From IMG/VR virus record IMGVR_UViG_3300025601_000035, positions 1-46,004 of that record: DNA of 46,004 bases. One strand, written 5' to 3'. This DNA comes from a virus. Shown here piece by piece: positions 1-8,107 of the stretch. The translations under genes and the position numbers were made by a program. Within the stretch, counting starts at the first letter, position 1. Each line of letters opens with the position of its first letter. Below the pieces are notes generated by a model. That model worked only from the letters and a program-made list of their open reading frames with translations. It was not told the DNA's origin and made no database searches.

Positions 1-1
1 C

Positions 2-127
2 GGAACAATTATAAGCATTTATAGCCAATCTAAGTTTTGCAATTCATGCGTAGTGAGCAGTAAGCAAGTTGTGAACGCACTCAAAGAACTCAGGGGGATA
101 ATAGATTATGAAAAATTTGACAAGTAG
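2..127 (+). CDS. C-terminal end of an unidentified protein (partial)
   Basis: An open frame enters from the left edge and ends at a TAG at 125-127, giving about 41 residues with a CNSC pair and a basic helical tail. It overlaps the start of the resolvase gene by 20 bases, an arrangement common in this genome. No start is visible and I do not recognise the family. It could be a chance open frame. Confidence 0.3.
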   Translation, partial: GTIISIYSQSKFCNSCVVSSKQVVNALKELRGIIDYEKFDK

Positions 128-680
128 ACCTGATAGTTTGTGCTCTATTGATGCCAGCACTAACAGCCTTGCTTTTGCATATTTTGAAAATAATCAATTA
201 ATTAAATATGGAAAAATAAAATATTTTGGTAATGACATATATGAAAAAATCATAGACGTTTCGCATAAAACAAAAAGTTTTTTTGATAATTTTAATTATT
301 TAGACCATGTAGTAATAGAGCAGGTTGTATATTTAAACTCACCCAAGACTGCGGCAAACCTTGCAATGAGCCACGGGGCTATCTGCTCTTCCCTGGGTGC
401 TTCTGGGGCTAAAAAAATAAAAAGCGTAAGCCCTATGCAATGGCAGAACGCCATTGGCAACAAAAGACTAACCGCAGAAGAAAAACAAAAAATTCGCTCA
501 TCTGTTCTTGGGAAAAGTGAGTCTTGGTACAAGTCACAAGAAAGATTATATAGAAAACAAAAAACAATTAAATTTGTTAATGAGAAATACAACTTAAAGA
601 TTAATGATGATGACGTAGCCGATGCCATTGCGATAGGCGTTTTTAGTCTAGAAAATTGGAATAAAATATTTTCACAGTAA
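108..680 (+). CDS. RuvC-like Holliday junction resolvase
   Basis: Probable RNase H-fold endonuclease that would resolve branched DNA before packaging. The 190-residue protein shows the RuvC pattern of acidic residues: D15 in CSIDASTNS on the first strand, E71 in HVVIEQ, and the cluster NDDDVADAIAIG (D167-169, D172) near the C-terminus. Length fits phage RuvC-like enzymes. The start ATG follows the run AGGGGGATA. It lies a little upstream of the terminase genes, where phages often place a resolvase. The family assignment is good; cleavage specificity is unknown. An endonuclease VII-like protein near 35.7 kb could share this role. Confidence 0.8.
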   Translation: MKNLTSRPDSLCSIDASTNSLAFAYFENNQLIKYGKIKYFGNDIYEKIIDVSHKTKSFFDNFNYLDHVVIEQVVYLNSPKTAANLAMSHGAICSSLGASGAKKIKSVSPMQWQNAIGNKRLTAEEKQKIRSSVLGKSESWYKSQERLYRKQKTIKFVNEKYNLKINDDDVADAIAIGVFSLENWNKIFSQ

Positions 681-690
681 GGAGAGTTAT

Positions 691-840
691 ATGCCCAGAG
701 GCGGGTCTTTGCACCACTCAGAAGCATTTTTAAGAAAAAGAATACACCTTGATAAAAAAACCCCAGAAGAGGTTGCAAAAGAATGCAACGTTAGTATACA
801 ATTAATATACCGTCAAATGAAAAAGTTTGGTATAAAATGA
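691..840 (+). CDS. small helix-turn-helix-like protein
   Basis: A 49-residue basic protein with Shine-Dalgarno sequence GGAGAG ten bases after the resolvase stop. The segment TPEEVAKECNVSIQLIYRQMK looks like a helix-turn-helix of the kind found in short phage DNA-binding proteins, so a role in binding phage DNA is inferred. Its TGA overlaps the ATG of the next gene (ATGA), which supports translation of both. Confidence 0.6.
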   Translation: MPRGGSLHHSEAFLRKRIHLDKKTPEEVAKECNVSIQLIYRQMKKFGIK

Positions 841-1340
841 AAAGGTATCTGGTCATTGGTCTTGAATCAACTTGTACCAGAATTGTTGCTCGTCTAATGG
901 CCTTAAATCTTGGACTAATAAATATCATAGATGATTGGGATGGAGAAGATGTAATAAAGTCCGATAAATATTCTGTAACACATAGGAGTATTCCTCATGG
1001 ATCACGACTAGAAAAAAGAATATTCCCATCATTGAAAGATACACTAGACTTTGATGTTGTTATTGTTACTTCAAGAGATATAAATTGTTCTTTGCAATCT
1101 AAGACAAGAGCACATCAGCCATATACGGACATAGCAATACAAGAAAATGATATTGCAATTAAAAACCTAAAAGAAATATTGACCAATAAAAATGCAATTG
1201 TTTTTTCATATGAGTCTGCAAATCTTTTTCAAGATGCATATATCAATCAATTTTTAAAAAGTATTGACATTGAGACTCCAATTGCGATAGAATTTGAAAA
1301 CATAAATGAAAAATACTTTACAGGAAAAAAAGATGAATGA
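837..1340 (+). CDS. P-loop-like protein, possibly sulfotransferase or kinase related
   Basis: The 167-residue protein begins with YLVIGLESTCTRIVARLMA, a glycine-rich turn after a beta strand that resembles the nucleotide-binding start of sulfotransferase-like P-loop proteins. The later strand FDVVIVTSRD fits an alpha/beta fold. No other catalytic residue can be named. It starts in an ATGA overlap with the upstream HTH gene and its end overlaps the DUF3310 gene by 8 bases, so it is translated as part of this block. Function is not established. Confidence 0.6.
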   Translation: MKRYLVIGLESTCTRIVARLMALNLGLINIIDDWDGEDVIKSDKYSVTHRSIPHGSRLEKRIFPSLKDTLDFDVVIVTSRDINCSLQSKTRAHQPYTDIAIQENDIAIKNLKEILTNKNAIVFSYESANLFQDAYINQFLKSIDIETPIAIEFENINEKYFTGKKDE

Positions 1341-1548
1341 TCAAGTAAACCATCCAATTCATTACACTTCTCATCCCAGCGGGATAGAAACTATTCAAAT
1401 AACAGAGCACATGGGATTTTGCTTAGGCAACGCCATCAAGTATATTATGAGATCGGAATTAAAAGGAAAGCAAATAGAGGATCTTAAAAAGGCAGTCTGG
1501 TATCTTAATAGAGAGATTGAAAGATTGGAGAAACAAAATGGGACGTAG
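1333..1548 (+). CDS. DUF3310 protein (T7 gp1.7 nucleotide kinase-like)
   Basis: A 71-residue protein with the DUF3310 signature: VNHPIHYTSHPSGIETI at the N-terminus, then GNAIKYIMR and a conserved EDLKKAVWYLNREIE. The family includes T7 gp1.7, a nucleotide kinase, so a role in nucleotide metabolism is likely but not proven for this short form. I chose the ATG at 1333 because MNDQVNHP is where family members usually start and AGGAAAAAAAG lies just upstream; an ATG at 1306 would add nine residues deep inside the previous gene. Confidence 0.8.
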   Translation: MNDQVNHPIHYTSHPSGIETIQITEHMGFCLGNAIKYIMRSELKGKQIEDLKKAVWYLNREIERLEKQNGT

Positions 1549-1825
1549 GGAAAAGCACAAGAGTGTGAATCCTAACGAACATCTTTTCGTTACTTCTGAT
1601 AACTATCAAATTCCAGATTCAAACAGGGTGATTGAAAGCGGAGAAGTAATTAAAATTAGTGGTGAGCATGGGACTAAGTTTAAGTTTAAGGCCCATGTGA
1701 CTAAAATTGATTCTGGGATAGAGTGGATCGACTGCTATGAGTTAGAGCGGGGTGTGCCATCAAAGCATAGATCCTTTAATCCAGATAGAATAAGAGCAAT
1801 GCCAAAAAATAAGAATAGGATATAA
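1538..1825 (+). CDS. conserved phage protein of unknown function
   Basis: A 95-residue basic protein starting MGRREKHKSVNP, with motifs GEVIKISGEHGTKFKF and DSGIEWIDCYELERG. It resembles a family I associate with actinobacteriophages, where the same start and ISGEHG motif recur; no function is known to me. The ATG at 1538 is preferred over 1517 because of GGAGAAACAAA just upstream and the family-like N-terminus. It overlaps the end of the DUF3310 gene. Confidence 0.65.
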   Translation: MGRREKHKSVNPNEHLFVTSDNYQIPDSNRVIESGEVIKISGEHGTKFKFKAHVTKIDSGIEWIDCYELERGVPSKHRSFNPDRIRAMPKNKNRI

Positions 1826-1835
1826 TTGACTAATT

Positions 1836-2360
1836 ATGGGACAAGTTGTAGAGCATTTAGAAGAAGTCAACGCGGTAGCCTCTTACTATATAAAGGGGCT
1901 TAATGAATCAGAGATATCCAAGGAACTGGATATACCTAGGGCAAGAGTCTCCTCCCTTCTAAGGGAGTGGAAGACGATGGCCTCCAACTCTGAAGCGGTA
2001 AGGTCTAGGGCAAGAGAAGCCCTCTCCGCTGCCGACACCCACTACTCTGGGTTAGTGAAGCAGGCATATGAAGTGATTGATGAAGCGAATCAAAATGGTG
2101 CCCTTTCTGTAAAAAATCAAGCAATTAAACTCATCCTTGACATTGAGTCAAAAAGAATAGAAATGCTTCAAAAGGCGGGGCTTCTGGAAAACAAAGAACT
2201 TTCTGATCAACTTATAGAAACAGAAAAGAAGCAAGCCCTGTTGATGAAAATTCTCACAGAGGTATCCTCTACATGCAAGGCATGTAAGCCACAGGTTCTT
2301 AAAAGACTTTCAGAGGCATCGGGCGATGATGGAGAGGCTATTGTGATATATGAGTCTTGA
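1836..2360 (+). CDS. probable terminase small subunit
   Basis: A 174-residue helical protein. Residues about 5-45 include NESEISKELDIPRARVSSLL, a helix-turn-helix typical of DNA-recognising small terminase subunits. The middle is long and helical and suited to oligomerisation, and the tail carries CKACKP. It ends 11 bases inside the large terminase gene, the classic position for this subunit. It would recognise the packaging site and load DNA onto the motor. The call rests mainly on the HTH and the neighbour. Confidence 0.7.
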   Translation: MGQVVEHLEEVNAVASYYIKGLNESEISKELDIPRARVSSLLREWKTMASNSEAVRSRAREALSAADTHYSGLVKQAYEVIDEANQNGALSVKNQAIKLILDIESKRIEMLQKAGLLENKELSDQLIETEKKQALLMKILTEVSSTCKACKPQVLKRLSEASGDDGEAIVIYES

Positions 2361-4137
2361 TTTTAAAGATTTTCTTTCTGCCTTAGATGATGATCCATTT
2401 GAAGAGATTCCTGTAGACCTAGACACCTTCCTTCATGATCCCCAGTATTTAGATCAGCCCCCATTATCTCAAATACAAAGAGACCTTGTTGAGGTGATGA
2501 GCCAGATATTTAGAGAAGAAGATTTAATGAGGTTTATGGGGGAAAAGGAGGGACGAAGACACTATAAGAAATACACTAAGTCTGAGGTAATCATGCAGTT
2601 GGGCAAGGGGTCGGGCAAGGATCACACTTCCACCATAGGTTGCGCTTACCTGGTTTATAAACTCATGTGCCTTAAAGATCCTGCTAGATACTTCGGAAAA
2701 CCACCTGGAGACTCTATTGATATTATCAATATTGCCATCAATGCCCAGCAAGCAAAAACAGTTTTCTTTAAAAACTTTAAGACAAAGATACAAAGAAGCC
2801 CTTGGTTTGCAGGGAAGTATGATGCCAAGGCAGACTATGTAGAGTTTGATAAAACGATAACTGTTTATTCTGGCCACTCAGAAAGAGAAAGTCACGAGGG
2901 CTTGAACCTAATACTAGCCATCCTTGATGAGATCTCTGGTTTTGCTCAAGGCTCCAACAGTGGAAATGAAAATGCTAAAACAGGTGACGGTATATATAAG
3001 GCGTTCAGGGCATCTGTAGACTCTAGGTTTCCAGATTACGGAAAGGTCGTGTTACTTTCATTTCCCAGATTTCCAGGGGATTTTATTTCTAAAAGATATG
3101 ATGAGGTGGTGTCAGAAAAAGAGGTAGAGGTAAAAAAGCATACCTTTATTATTAACCCAGACCTACCTGACAACATTGAGGAGAATAAGTTTGACATAGA
3201 GTGGGAAGAGGAACACATCTTGTCGTATAAATTCCCTGGTGTTTATGCAATTAAAAGACCAACATGGGAGGTTAACCCCACAAGAAGTGTAAACGACTTC
3301 AAGGTTTCTTTTATTACTGATTATGCAAATGCAATGCAGAGATTTGCTTGCGTCCCCTCATATGTTTCCGATGCGTTCTTTAAACAAAAGGATAAATTAG
3401 AAAGGTCTATGAGCAAAAGAAATCCGATAGACTCATTTAAAAGAATAGAGCCTTCCTTTCAACCAGAGGAGGGGGTTCGATACTTCCTTCATGCTGACCT
3501 TGCTCAAAAGCATGATAAGTGTGCTATTGCCATTGCTCATGTTGATAAATGGGTAAGCGTTCAAACATTTAACGACTACACCCAGATACATCCTTTTGTA
3601 ATAGTGGATGCCGTTGTTTGGTGGGAACCTAAAAAGGAAGGTCCAGTAGACCTTTCAGAGGTGAAGAGGTGGATAATTGATTTTAGAAGAGAGGGGTATC
3701 AGATTGGACTCGTAACCTTTGATAGATGGCAGTCGTTTGATATTCAACAGGAGTTAAAGTCAGTTGGAATAAAAGCAGAAACTCTTTCTGTTGCTAAAAA
3801 GCATTATGAAGATTTGGCAATGTTAGTTTATGAAAATAGGGTGGTCATGCCACATATTGATATTCTTCTAAGTGAGATGAGTGAACTTCGTATCATATCT
3901 GATAAGAAAGTTGACCATCCAAGAAAAGGCAGTAAGGACTTATCTGATGCTGTAACAGGTGCGGTGTACAATGCTATTGCTCATACCCCCCGTAATTTAA
4001 ATCAAGAAATAGAGGTTCACGATTGGCAGTCTTTGACAAGTAAGCAGAATAAAGAAAAAACTCTAAACGATACCTATCAGCCCCCGCCAATGAGCAGCGA
4101 AGTTGAAGACTATCTAGATTCGTTTAACACACTGTAA
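2350..4137 (+). CDS. terminase large subunit
   Basis: The ATP-driven DNA packaging motor and headful or site-specific nuclease, 595 residues, a usual full length. The ATPase domain has a Walker A-like QLGKGSGKDHT (K90) and a Walker B LILAILDEISGF with D193-E194. The C-terminal nuclease (RNase H fold) shows D383 in FLHADLAQKHD, D458 in LVTFDRWQ, and D533 in KDLSDAVTGAVYN, the expected metal-binding trio. It overlaps the putative small subunit by 11 bases. This is the firmest phage marker in the window. Confidence 0.95.
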   Translation: MSLDFKDFLSALDDDPFEEIPVDLDTFLHDPQYLDQPPLSQIQRDLVEVMSQIFREEDLMRFMGEKEGRRHYKKYTKSEVIMQLGKGSGKDHTSTIGCAYLVYKLMCLKDPARYFGKPPGDSIDIINIAINAQQAKTVFFKNFKTKIQRSPWFAGKYDAKADYVEFDKTITVYSGHSERESHEGLNLILAILDEISGFAQGSNSGNENAKTGDGIYKAFRASVDSRFPDYGKVVLLSFPRFPGDFISKRYDEVVSEKEVEVKKHTFIINPDLPDNIEENKFDIEWEEEHILSYKFPGVYAIKRPTWEVNPTRSVNDFKVSFITDYANAMQRFACVPSYVSDAFFKQKDKLERSMSKRNPIDSFKRIEPSFQPEEGVRYFLHADLAQKHDKCAIAIAHVDKWVSVQTFNDYTQIHPFVIVDAVVWWEPKKEGPVDLSEVKRWIIDFRREGYQIGLVTFDRWQSFDIQQELKSVGIKAETLSVAKKHYEDLAMLVYENRVVMPHIDILLSEMSELRIISDKKVDHPRKGSKDLSDAVTGAVYNAIAHTPRNLNQEIEVHDWQSLTSKQNKEKTLNDTYQPPPMSSEVEDYLDSFNTL

Positions 4138-4149
4138 AGGAGAACAACA

Positions 4150-4335
4150 ATGATTTTCGTTACTATATTTTTATTTATTTCACTATTGGTTTTTGTTTTG
4201 AACTTTATTTATAACCTTATCGCCCTAAGTCAGAGGACTTATAATGGCAGCAAGGTTATTGCCCTATCGTTATTTTTCTCATTAATTTTAATATCGTTTA
4301 ACATTATTTCGATAGTGATTGTCTTTACTACATGA
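4150..4335 (+). CDS. small membrane protein, two hydrophobic segments
   Basis: A 61-residue protein with hydrophobic stretches at about residues 1-24 and 37-59 separated by a short polar loop (SQRTYNGSK). The Shine-Dalgarno AAAGGAG sits at a normal distance. It opens the lysis block, so a holin, antiholin or membrane accessory role is possible, but no family is recognised. Confidence 0.6.
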   Translation: MIFVTIFLFISLLVFVLNFIYNLIALSQRTYNGSKVIALSLFFSLILISFNIISIVIVFTT

Positions 4336-4369
4336 ATTATTTTAATCGTCACATGATATACTAAAAAAT

Positions 4370-4669
4370 ATGAAAGATATGCTGGATAAGCCATCATGGA
4401 AGATGAGAAGGAGAGCGGTATTTTTTACATTGCTCTTCTCCTCTGCCCTTATAGGATATGTTGCCTATAGGTGGGAATCCACATCGCTGGCTGAAAATTT
4501 AGTCATAGGGGCATTTGGACTTATGGGTGCCACGATAGCAACATATATAGGTGGGTCTGCCTATGAAGATGTGAGAACCTACAAGACTGATTCTGAGTTT
4601 AACACTTACTCAGGTTCTTACGAATATAAAAACACAGAACACTATTACTCAGAGGAGGGTATGAATTAA
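4370..4669 (+). CDS. membrane protein with two transmembrane helices
   Basis: A 99-residue protein with hydrophobic helices at about residues 16-33 and 43-61 and an acidic, tyrosine-rich tail. It has no ribosome-binding site. Instead TGA-TATACT at 4354-4362 ends 7 bases before the ATG, which predicts a leaderless mRNA. Its stop overlaps the ATG of the holin gene (TAATG), so it may be a partner or regulator of the holin. No family is recognised. Confidence 0.65.
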   Translation: MKDMLDKPSWKMRRRAVFFTLLFSSALIGYVAYRWESTSLAENLVIGAFGLMGATIATYIGGSAYEDVRTYKTDSEFNTYSGSYEYKNTEHYYSEEGMN

Positions 4670-4899
4670 TGATTTTTACTAAGAAGTTTTGGATTGAAGC
4701 ATCAGAAAGAGCAGTCAAAACATTTGCACAATTTGTCCTAGCGTTGCAATCGGGTGAGGCATTGAATATTCTTGCTGTTGACTGGGGCCAAACGCTGGGC
4801 GTTGCCCTAGGCGGCGTTCTATTCTCTTACGCTACATCAATTGTTTCAGCGGGAATTAATAAAAAAGGAACTCCCAGTCTAGTAGATGAAGAGGGCTAA
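4669..4899 (+). CDS. r1t-like holin
   Basis: A 76-residue protein matching the phage r1t holin pattern: FWIEASERAVKTFAQFVLA near the start, then VDWGQTLGVALGGVLFSYATSIVS. It would permeabilise the cytoplasmic membrane and release the endolysin encoded about 130 bases downstream. The start is fused to the previous stop. This family is common in phages of Gram-positive hosts, including actinobacteria. Confidence 0.85.
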   Translation: MIFTKKFWIEASERAVKTFAQFVLALQSGEALNILAVDWGQTLGVALGGVLFSYATSIVSAGINKKGTPSLVDEEG

Positions 4900-4903
4900 C
4901 GCT

Positions 4904-5038
4904 ATGTCTAAAGAAGAAGAACTAGGTCTAGAAGACCTTGCAGACATTGAAGTTTCTGAGCCACCCAAGGGATGGCTTCCCTTAGAAAGCCAGGAAGATT
5001 TCGGCCCTAGAGATGAGGACGATGATGCAGATGGCTAA
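4904..5038 (+). CDS. small acidic protein between holin and endolysin
   Basis: A 44-residue protein starting MSKEEELGLEDL, very rich in Asp and Glu, with a central EPPKGWLPLESQ. It lies between the holin and lysin genes and its end overlaps the lysin start. Too short for homology judgement; position and tight spacing support translation. Confidence 0.5.
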   Translation: MSKEEELGLEDLADIEVSEPPKGWLPLESQEDFGPRDEDDDADG

Positions 5039-5924
5039 CAATAGACCAAGTGCAAGCGAAATCCGTCAATCATTTATTGATCATGGTGTTGATGCAAGAT
5101 ACTGGGAAGACTGGGCATCTTCTGGAAGGTCTTGGGGATGGGAAGGCGGAGGACTTAATGGTGTTGTTCTTCACCACACAGCCACCGCCTCGGCGGTTGA
5201 CGGAAATGGTGCCCCAACCTTATACTGGGCAGTAAACGCATATGCCCCAATGAAAGTTGCTAATCAACTAGTAGGCAAAGACCCAGGAACCAACTGGATT
5301 CTTTCTGGCAATGGAACCTATCACTCAGGAATGGGAGGACCTTGGTCTGACATGGGCCTTGGGGTAGGAAACGTTCTACATTGGAGGGCCTGGGGTATTG
5401 AAATTGATGATCCTGGTAGGTCAAAAACTATCAATAGTTATCAAATAGAGCAGGTCGGCAGAACCGTGGCTGCCCTGTGGGATCTTTGTGGGTGGCCAGA
5501 GGATGGCTCTACCATTATTACTCACGGAGATTGGACAGATTCTGGACAGTATCTTAACGAATCAAGTTATGGTCCTCACAGAAACAGGAAGAATGACACC
5601 TTGCGTCAATTTTATAGTCAAGAGTTTTGGAGAAAAGAAGCCCAAAAGTATCGCGTTGGTCAGGAGTTGTGGGATGGAACTGTTCCTAGAATACAGGCAG
5701 TTAAAAACGCTCAAGAAAAAAACTCTGCCAACAAAGCGACATGGCGGGTGGCATGTCGATTATACGACTTAGGCATAAGAGGGAAACTCCCCGCACCGCA
5801 GGGAAGGCAGAAATATCCCAAGAACGCCGTTGCTGATTTCCAAAGATCCCTAGGGTGGGAAAATCCACATGGTGAATTTAGCCCCAACACTCAAAAGAAA
5901 ATGTTTGGGAAAGTAAAGAAGTAG
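5025..5924 (+). CDS. endolysin, N-acetylmuramoyl-L-alanine amidase (Amidase_2/PGRP fold)
   Basis: Cleaves the lactyl-amide bond of peptidoglycan at lysis. The amidase domain (about residues 40-195) shows the zinc and catalytic set: VVLHHTATAS near residue 50, TYHSGMGG near 100, THGDW near 167 and YGPHRNRKND near 185. The last 65 residues form a separate module, ACRLYDLG...PQGRQKYPKNAVADFQ, likely a wall-binding domain; a related copy is in the gene at 9566. Start choice: GAGG at 5015-5018 best fits the ATG at 5025; ATGs at 5013 and 5031 are also in frame. Confidence 0.9.
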   Translation: MQMANNRPSASEIRQSFIDHGVDARYWEDWASSGRSWGWEGGGLNGVVLHHTATASAVDGNGAPTLYWAVNAYAPMKVANQLVGKDPGTNWILSGNGTYHSGMGGPWSDMGLGVGNVLHWRAWGIEIDDPGRSKTINSYQIEQVGRTVAALWDLCGWPEDGSTIITHGDWTDSGQYLNESSYGPHRNRKNDTLRQFYSQEFWRKEAQKYRVGQELWDGTVPRIQAVKNAQEKNSANKATWRVACRLYDLGIRGKLPAPQGRQKYPKNAVADFQRSLGWENPHGEFSPNTQKKMFGKVKK

Positions 5925-5941
5925 TAAGGGGTGATGAAAAG

Positions 5942-6304
5942 ATGAATAAAAAAATTAGTGTTGGAAGCATGGTCTCTTGGAATTCAAGTGGCGGTAAGGC
6001 AGACGGTAAAGATAAAGGCGCTGGTACTTCGGTGGGGTGGACTAGGGCCAATCAATTGGCCAACAGAGAAAGTCTTTCTTTGGATACCGTTAAAAGAATG
6101 TATTCTTACTTCTCTAGACACGAGGTTGACAAGAAAGGTAAGGGATTTTTTTCTGGACCAGACTTCCCATCTAAGGGTAGAGTTATGTGGAACGCTTGGG
6201 GTGGGGATAGCGGATTTTCCTGGTCGAAGAGGATAGTAGAAAGAGAAAGTTCCAATAAAGTCTGGCAGGGATCGGCTTTTAATTTTAACAAATCAAACAA
6301 TTAA
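5942..6304 (+). CDS. conserved phage protein with RHE/WGGD motif
   Basis: A 120-residue protein. The N-terminus ISVGSMVSWNSSGGKADGK looks like a small KOW/DUF2945-type beta module. The C-terminal half, RANQLANRESLSLDTVKRM then SYFSRHE and WNAWGGDSGFSW, is a pattern I know from phage proteins of unknown or head-associated function. It directly follows the endolysin. The family is recognisable but not its activity. Confidence 0.6.
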   Translation: MNKKISVGSMVSWNSSGGKADGKDKGAGTSVGWTRANQLANRESLSLDTVKRMYSYFSRHEVDKKGKGFFSGPDFPSKGRVMWNAWGGDSGFSWSKRIVERESSNKVWQGSAFNFNKSNN

Positions 6305-6313
6305 GGAGTTTTT

Positions 6314-6637
6314 GTGTGGTTTCTTTTAGCAACAGTTCCCTGGGTTATCCTTTCTGTTGTGGCCCTTAAACTTCTCCTAAGATCAAACTCGTATCTAGAA
6401 GAATACGATGACGAGGGAATAGGTTTGACTGAGGCAGTAGCAGATAGTATAATTACAGTTGCGGTATACGAAGATAAGGCTTACTGGGTTCATGAAAATA
6501 TTTTTTATGAAGCAGACCTATTGGTTGAGCCTGATTTAGATACAGCACGACCACTAGATACAATGTCGCTATCTACGGCAAAAGTTGTAGAGTTAATGGA
6601 GATTCTAGACGAACTAGAAGATCACGAAAGGGATTAG
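6314..6637 (+). CDS. single-pass membrane protein, acidic soluble domain
   Basis: A 107-residue protein with one N-terminal hydrophobic helix (FLLATVPWVILSVVALKLLL) followed by an acidic domain. It begins with GTG preceded by a strong AAGGAGTT. The topology suggests a membrane-anchored protein near the lysis genes; no family is recognised. Confidence 0.6.
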   Translation: MWFLLATVPWVILSVVALKLLLRSNSYLEEYDDEGIGLTEAVADSIITVAVYEDKAYWVHENIFYEADLLVEPDLDTARPLDTMSLSTAKVVELMEILDELEDHERD

Positions 6638-6639
6638 TA

Positions 6640-6987
6640 ATGCATGTTGCTGTTCAAGGAACAACCGACTTTTCTAATTATGATGTGTTTATGAGATCAA
6701 TGGGTGTAGCCCTTTCTTATTTTGAAGGAAATGAGTTTAATGTATACAGCCTAGGTCCTAAAAAAGTAAATCAGTTTACGGCTGAGTTCTGCAACCTGTC
6801 TGAGAATGGACTCAAGGCTAGGGGAATTGGCATTAATTTTTTCAATGTCTCTCCATCATTTTTTGTAGAAAACGTAAGCCTGTTTGATTATTTTATATTT
6901 CTTTCTAATCCAGACCATAGGTGGGCGTCTAAGTTAGCGAACTTTGCTGAAAGTAGTGGCGTTCCTATGGATATATTTAGATATTAG
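6640..6987 (+). CDS. unknown alpha/beta protein, possibly Rossmann/SLOG-like
   Basis: A 115-residue protein that starts with a beta strand and glycine turn (MHVAVQGTTDFSNYDVFMRSM) and has a second buried strand FDYFIFLSNP. This order recalls DprA/SLOG-like nucleotide-binding proteins of phages, but the match is loose. It follows the previous gene after two bases. Confidence 0.5.
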   Translation: MHVAVQGTTDFSNYDVFMRSMGVALSYFEGNEFNVYSLGPKKVNQFTAEFCNLSENGLKARGIGINFFNVSPSFFVENVSLFDYFIFLSNPDHRWASKLANFAESSGVPMDIFRY

Positions 6988-6996
6988 GCTGTACTG

Positions 6997-7377
6997 ATGA
7001 TGTCAAAAAAAGATAAATCGTATCTAAGTTTTGCTAGATATTGTGCAACAAAGTCTAACTCAAGAAAAACTCATGGGGCGGTTATTGTTAAGGGTGGAAG
7101 AGTTCTAGGAACTGGATTTAATAAGGATAGAAACGACCCAAGCGTTGTTTCACCAGAGCACATTAAGGAGTACTGCTCCTTCCACGCAGAAGAGGTGGCT
7201 ATAAAGGAGGCAGGACAAGATAATTTAAGAAATGCTGTAATATATGTGGCAAGAATAAATCGTCAGGGATTAGACAGAGACAGCAAGCCTTGTTCCCGCT
7301 GTAATGCTTTGATAAAGCGAGTTGGAATAAAGCGAGTTATCTTTACCGCTGAAATTGGAGAAATAAATGTTAGTTAA
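6997..7377 (+). CDS. deoxycytidylate deaminase family protein
   Basis: Zinc-dependent deaminase, probably converting dCMP to dUMP for dTMP synthesis. The 126-residue protein has the zinc motif CSFHAEE (H63, catalytic E65) and PCSRC (C99, C102), plus the substrate-side THGAVIVKGGRVLGTGFN. It would work upstream of the ThyX encoded at 38.5-39.2 kb. Length is somewhat short but all catalytic residues are present. Cytidine rather than dCMP as substrate cannot be excluded. Confidence 0.85.
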   Translation: MMSKKDKSYLSFARYCATKSNSRKTHGAVIVKGGRVLGTGFNKDRNDPSVVSPEHIKEYCSFHAEEVAIKEAGQDNLRNAVIYVARINRQGLDRDSKPCSRCNALIKRVGIKRVIFTAEIGEINVS

Positions 7378-7582
7378 TGGTTTGTTAGAAATGGAAAAGA
7401 TAGTAGACTCCAGAGAAGATCTAGATTGGCATGGGTGGGATGTCGTAAGATATTTTAATAACGGGTCGATTATGTCAAAAGACTCTGTTTTCATTAACAA
7501 TAAATGGCTTAAGAGAAAGATCTATCCAGTAAAGGAAGACGGATGGAACGTTCCTGATTCTTTTGGGGGCAGCCTTGCGTAA
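7367..7582 (+). CDS. hypothetical protein
   Basis: A 71-residue protein with a WHGWDVVRYFNNGSI core and many aromatic residues. Its ATG lies 11 bases inside the deaminase gene and its end overlaps the WhiB start, fitting the compact gene array. Not recognised. Confidence 0.5.
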   Translation: MLVNGLLEMEKIVDSREDLDWHGWDVVRYFNNGSIMSKDSVFINNKWLKRKIYPVKEDGWNVPDSFGGSLA

Positions 7583-7856
7583 CTGGAAGGATGAAGCAAA
7601 ATGCTTGGACATGGACACTAACTTATTTTTTGACAAGTATGAAGAAGACCCACACCTTGCTGGATCAGTAGACAACATATGCAAAAGGTGCCCCGTAAAT
7701 AAACAATGTTTTGCATGGGGAATATCTAACAAAGAGTGGGGGGTATGGGGAGGGGTCTACCTCAAAGAAGGAAAGATTGATAAGGAGTTCAACGCCCACA
7801 AGGAAAAGGGAGACTGGTTTGATATTTGGGAGTCTTTGACGATGGAGACACAGTGA
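7575..7856 (+). CDS. WhiB-like iron-sulfur transcription regulator
   Basis: Actinobacterial WhiB-like proteins bind a [4Fe-4S] cluster and, in host relatives, associate with the principal sigma factor. With a TTG start at 7575 (preceded by GGGGG), the four cluster cysteines are C10, C36, C39 and C45 (C-x25-C-x2-C-x5-C), followed by the family turn GVWGG at about residues 56-60. An in-frame TTG at 7563 is the alternative start. The family occurs only in Actinobacteria and their phages, so it points to the host. A second WhiB is at 32592. Confidence 0.85.
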   Translation: MRNWKDEAKCLDMDTNLFFDKYEEDPHLAGSVDNICKRCPVNKQCFAWGISNKEWGVWGGVYLKEGKIDKEFNAHKEKGDWFDIWESLTMETQ

Positions 7857-8107
7857 AGTACACCCCAGACGTGTCCGCCGCCATTAAGTCTATCCCCATG
7901 CCAGTGGAGATCCCAGTTGATATCGTTGACTACGGAGAGTATCTGGGGATACGATTTTATGAAAGTGACTGGTCGCATCTTTCTGAAAGCGAGAGGTATA
8001 AGATGGCTATTTATTTCCAGGCCCTGAAAAAGATGCTAGAAAAAGGTGGGGTTCTGTCAACATTGGACCCAGTGTATGATAAGCCAGGAGTGCAAAGGTT
8101 GTCATGA
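7853..8107 (+). CDS. hypothetical protein
   Basis: An 84-residue protein beginning MKYTPDVSAAIKSIPMPVEIPVD. I place the start at a GTG in a GTGA overlap with the WhiB stop, with GGAG five bases upstream; an earlier in-frame TTG would run inside whiB without a good ribosome site. The C-terminal half (ESERYKMAIYFQALKKMLEK) is helical. Function unknown. Confidence 0.55.
   Translation: MKYTPDVSAAIKSIPMPVEIPVDIVDYGEYLGIRFYESDWSHLSESERYKMAIYFQALKKMLEKGGVLSTLDPVYDKPGVQRLS

Noticed and set aside
296-778. Long minus-strand open frame over the resolvase gene
   Set aside because: It lies antisense to the RuvC-like gene, which has clear catalytic motifs; no promoter or ribosome site was seen for the minus frame.
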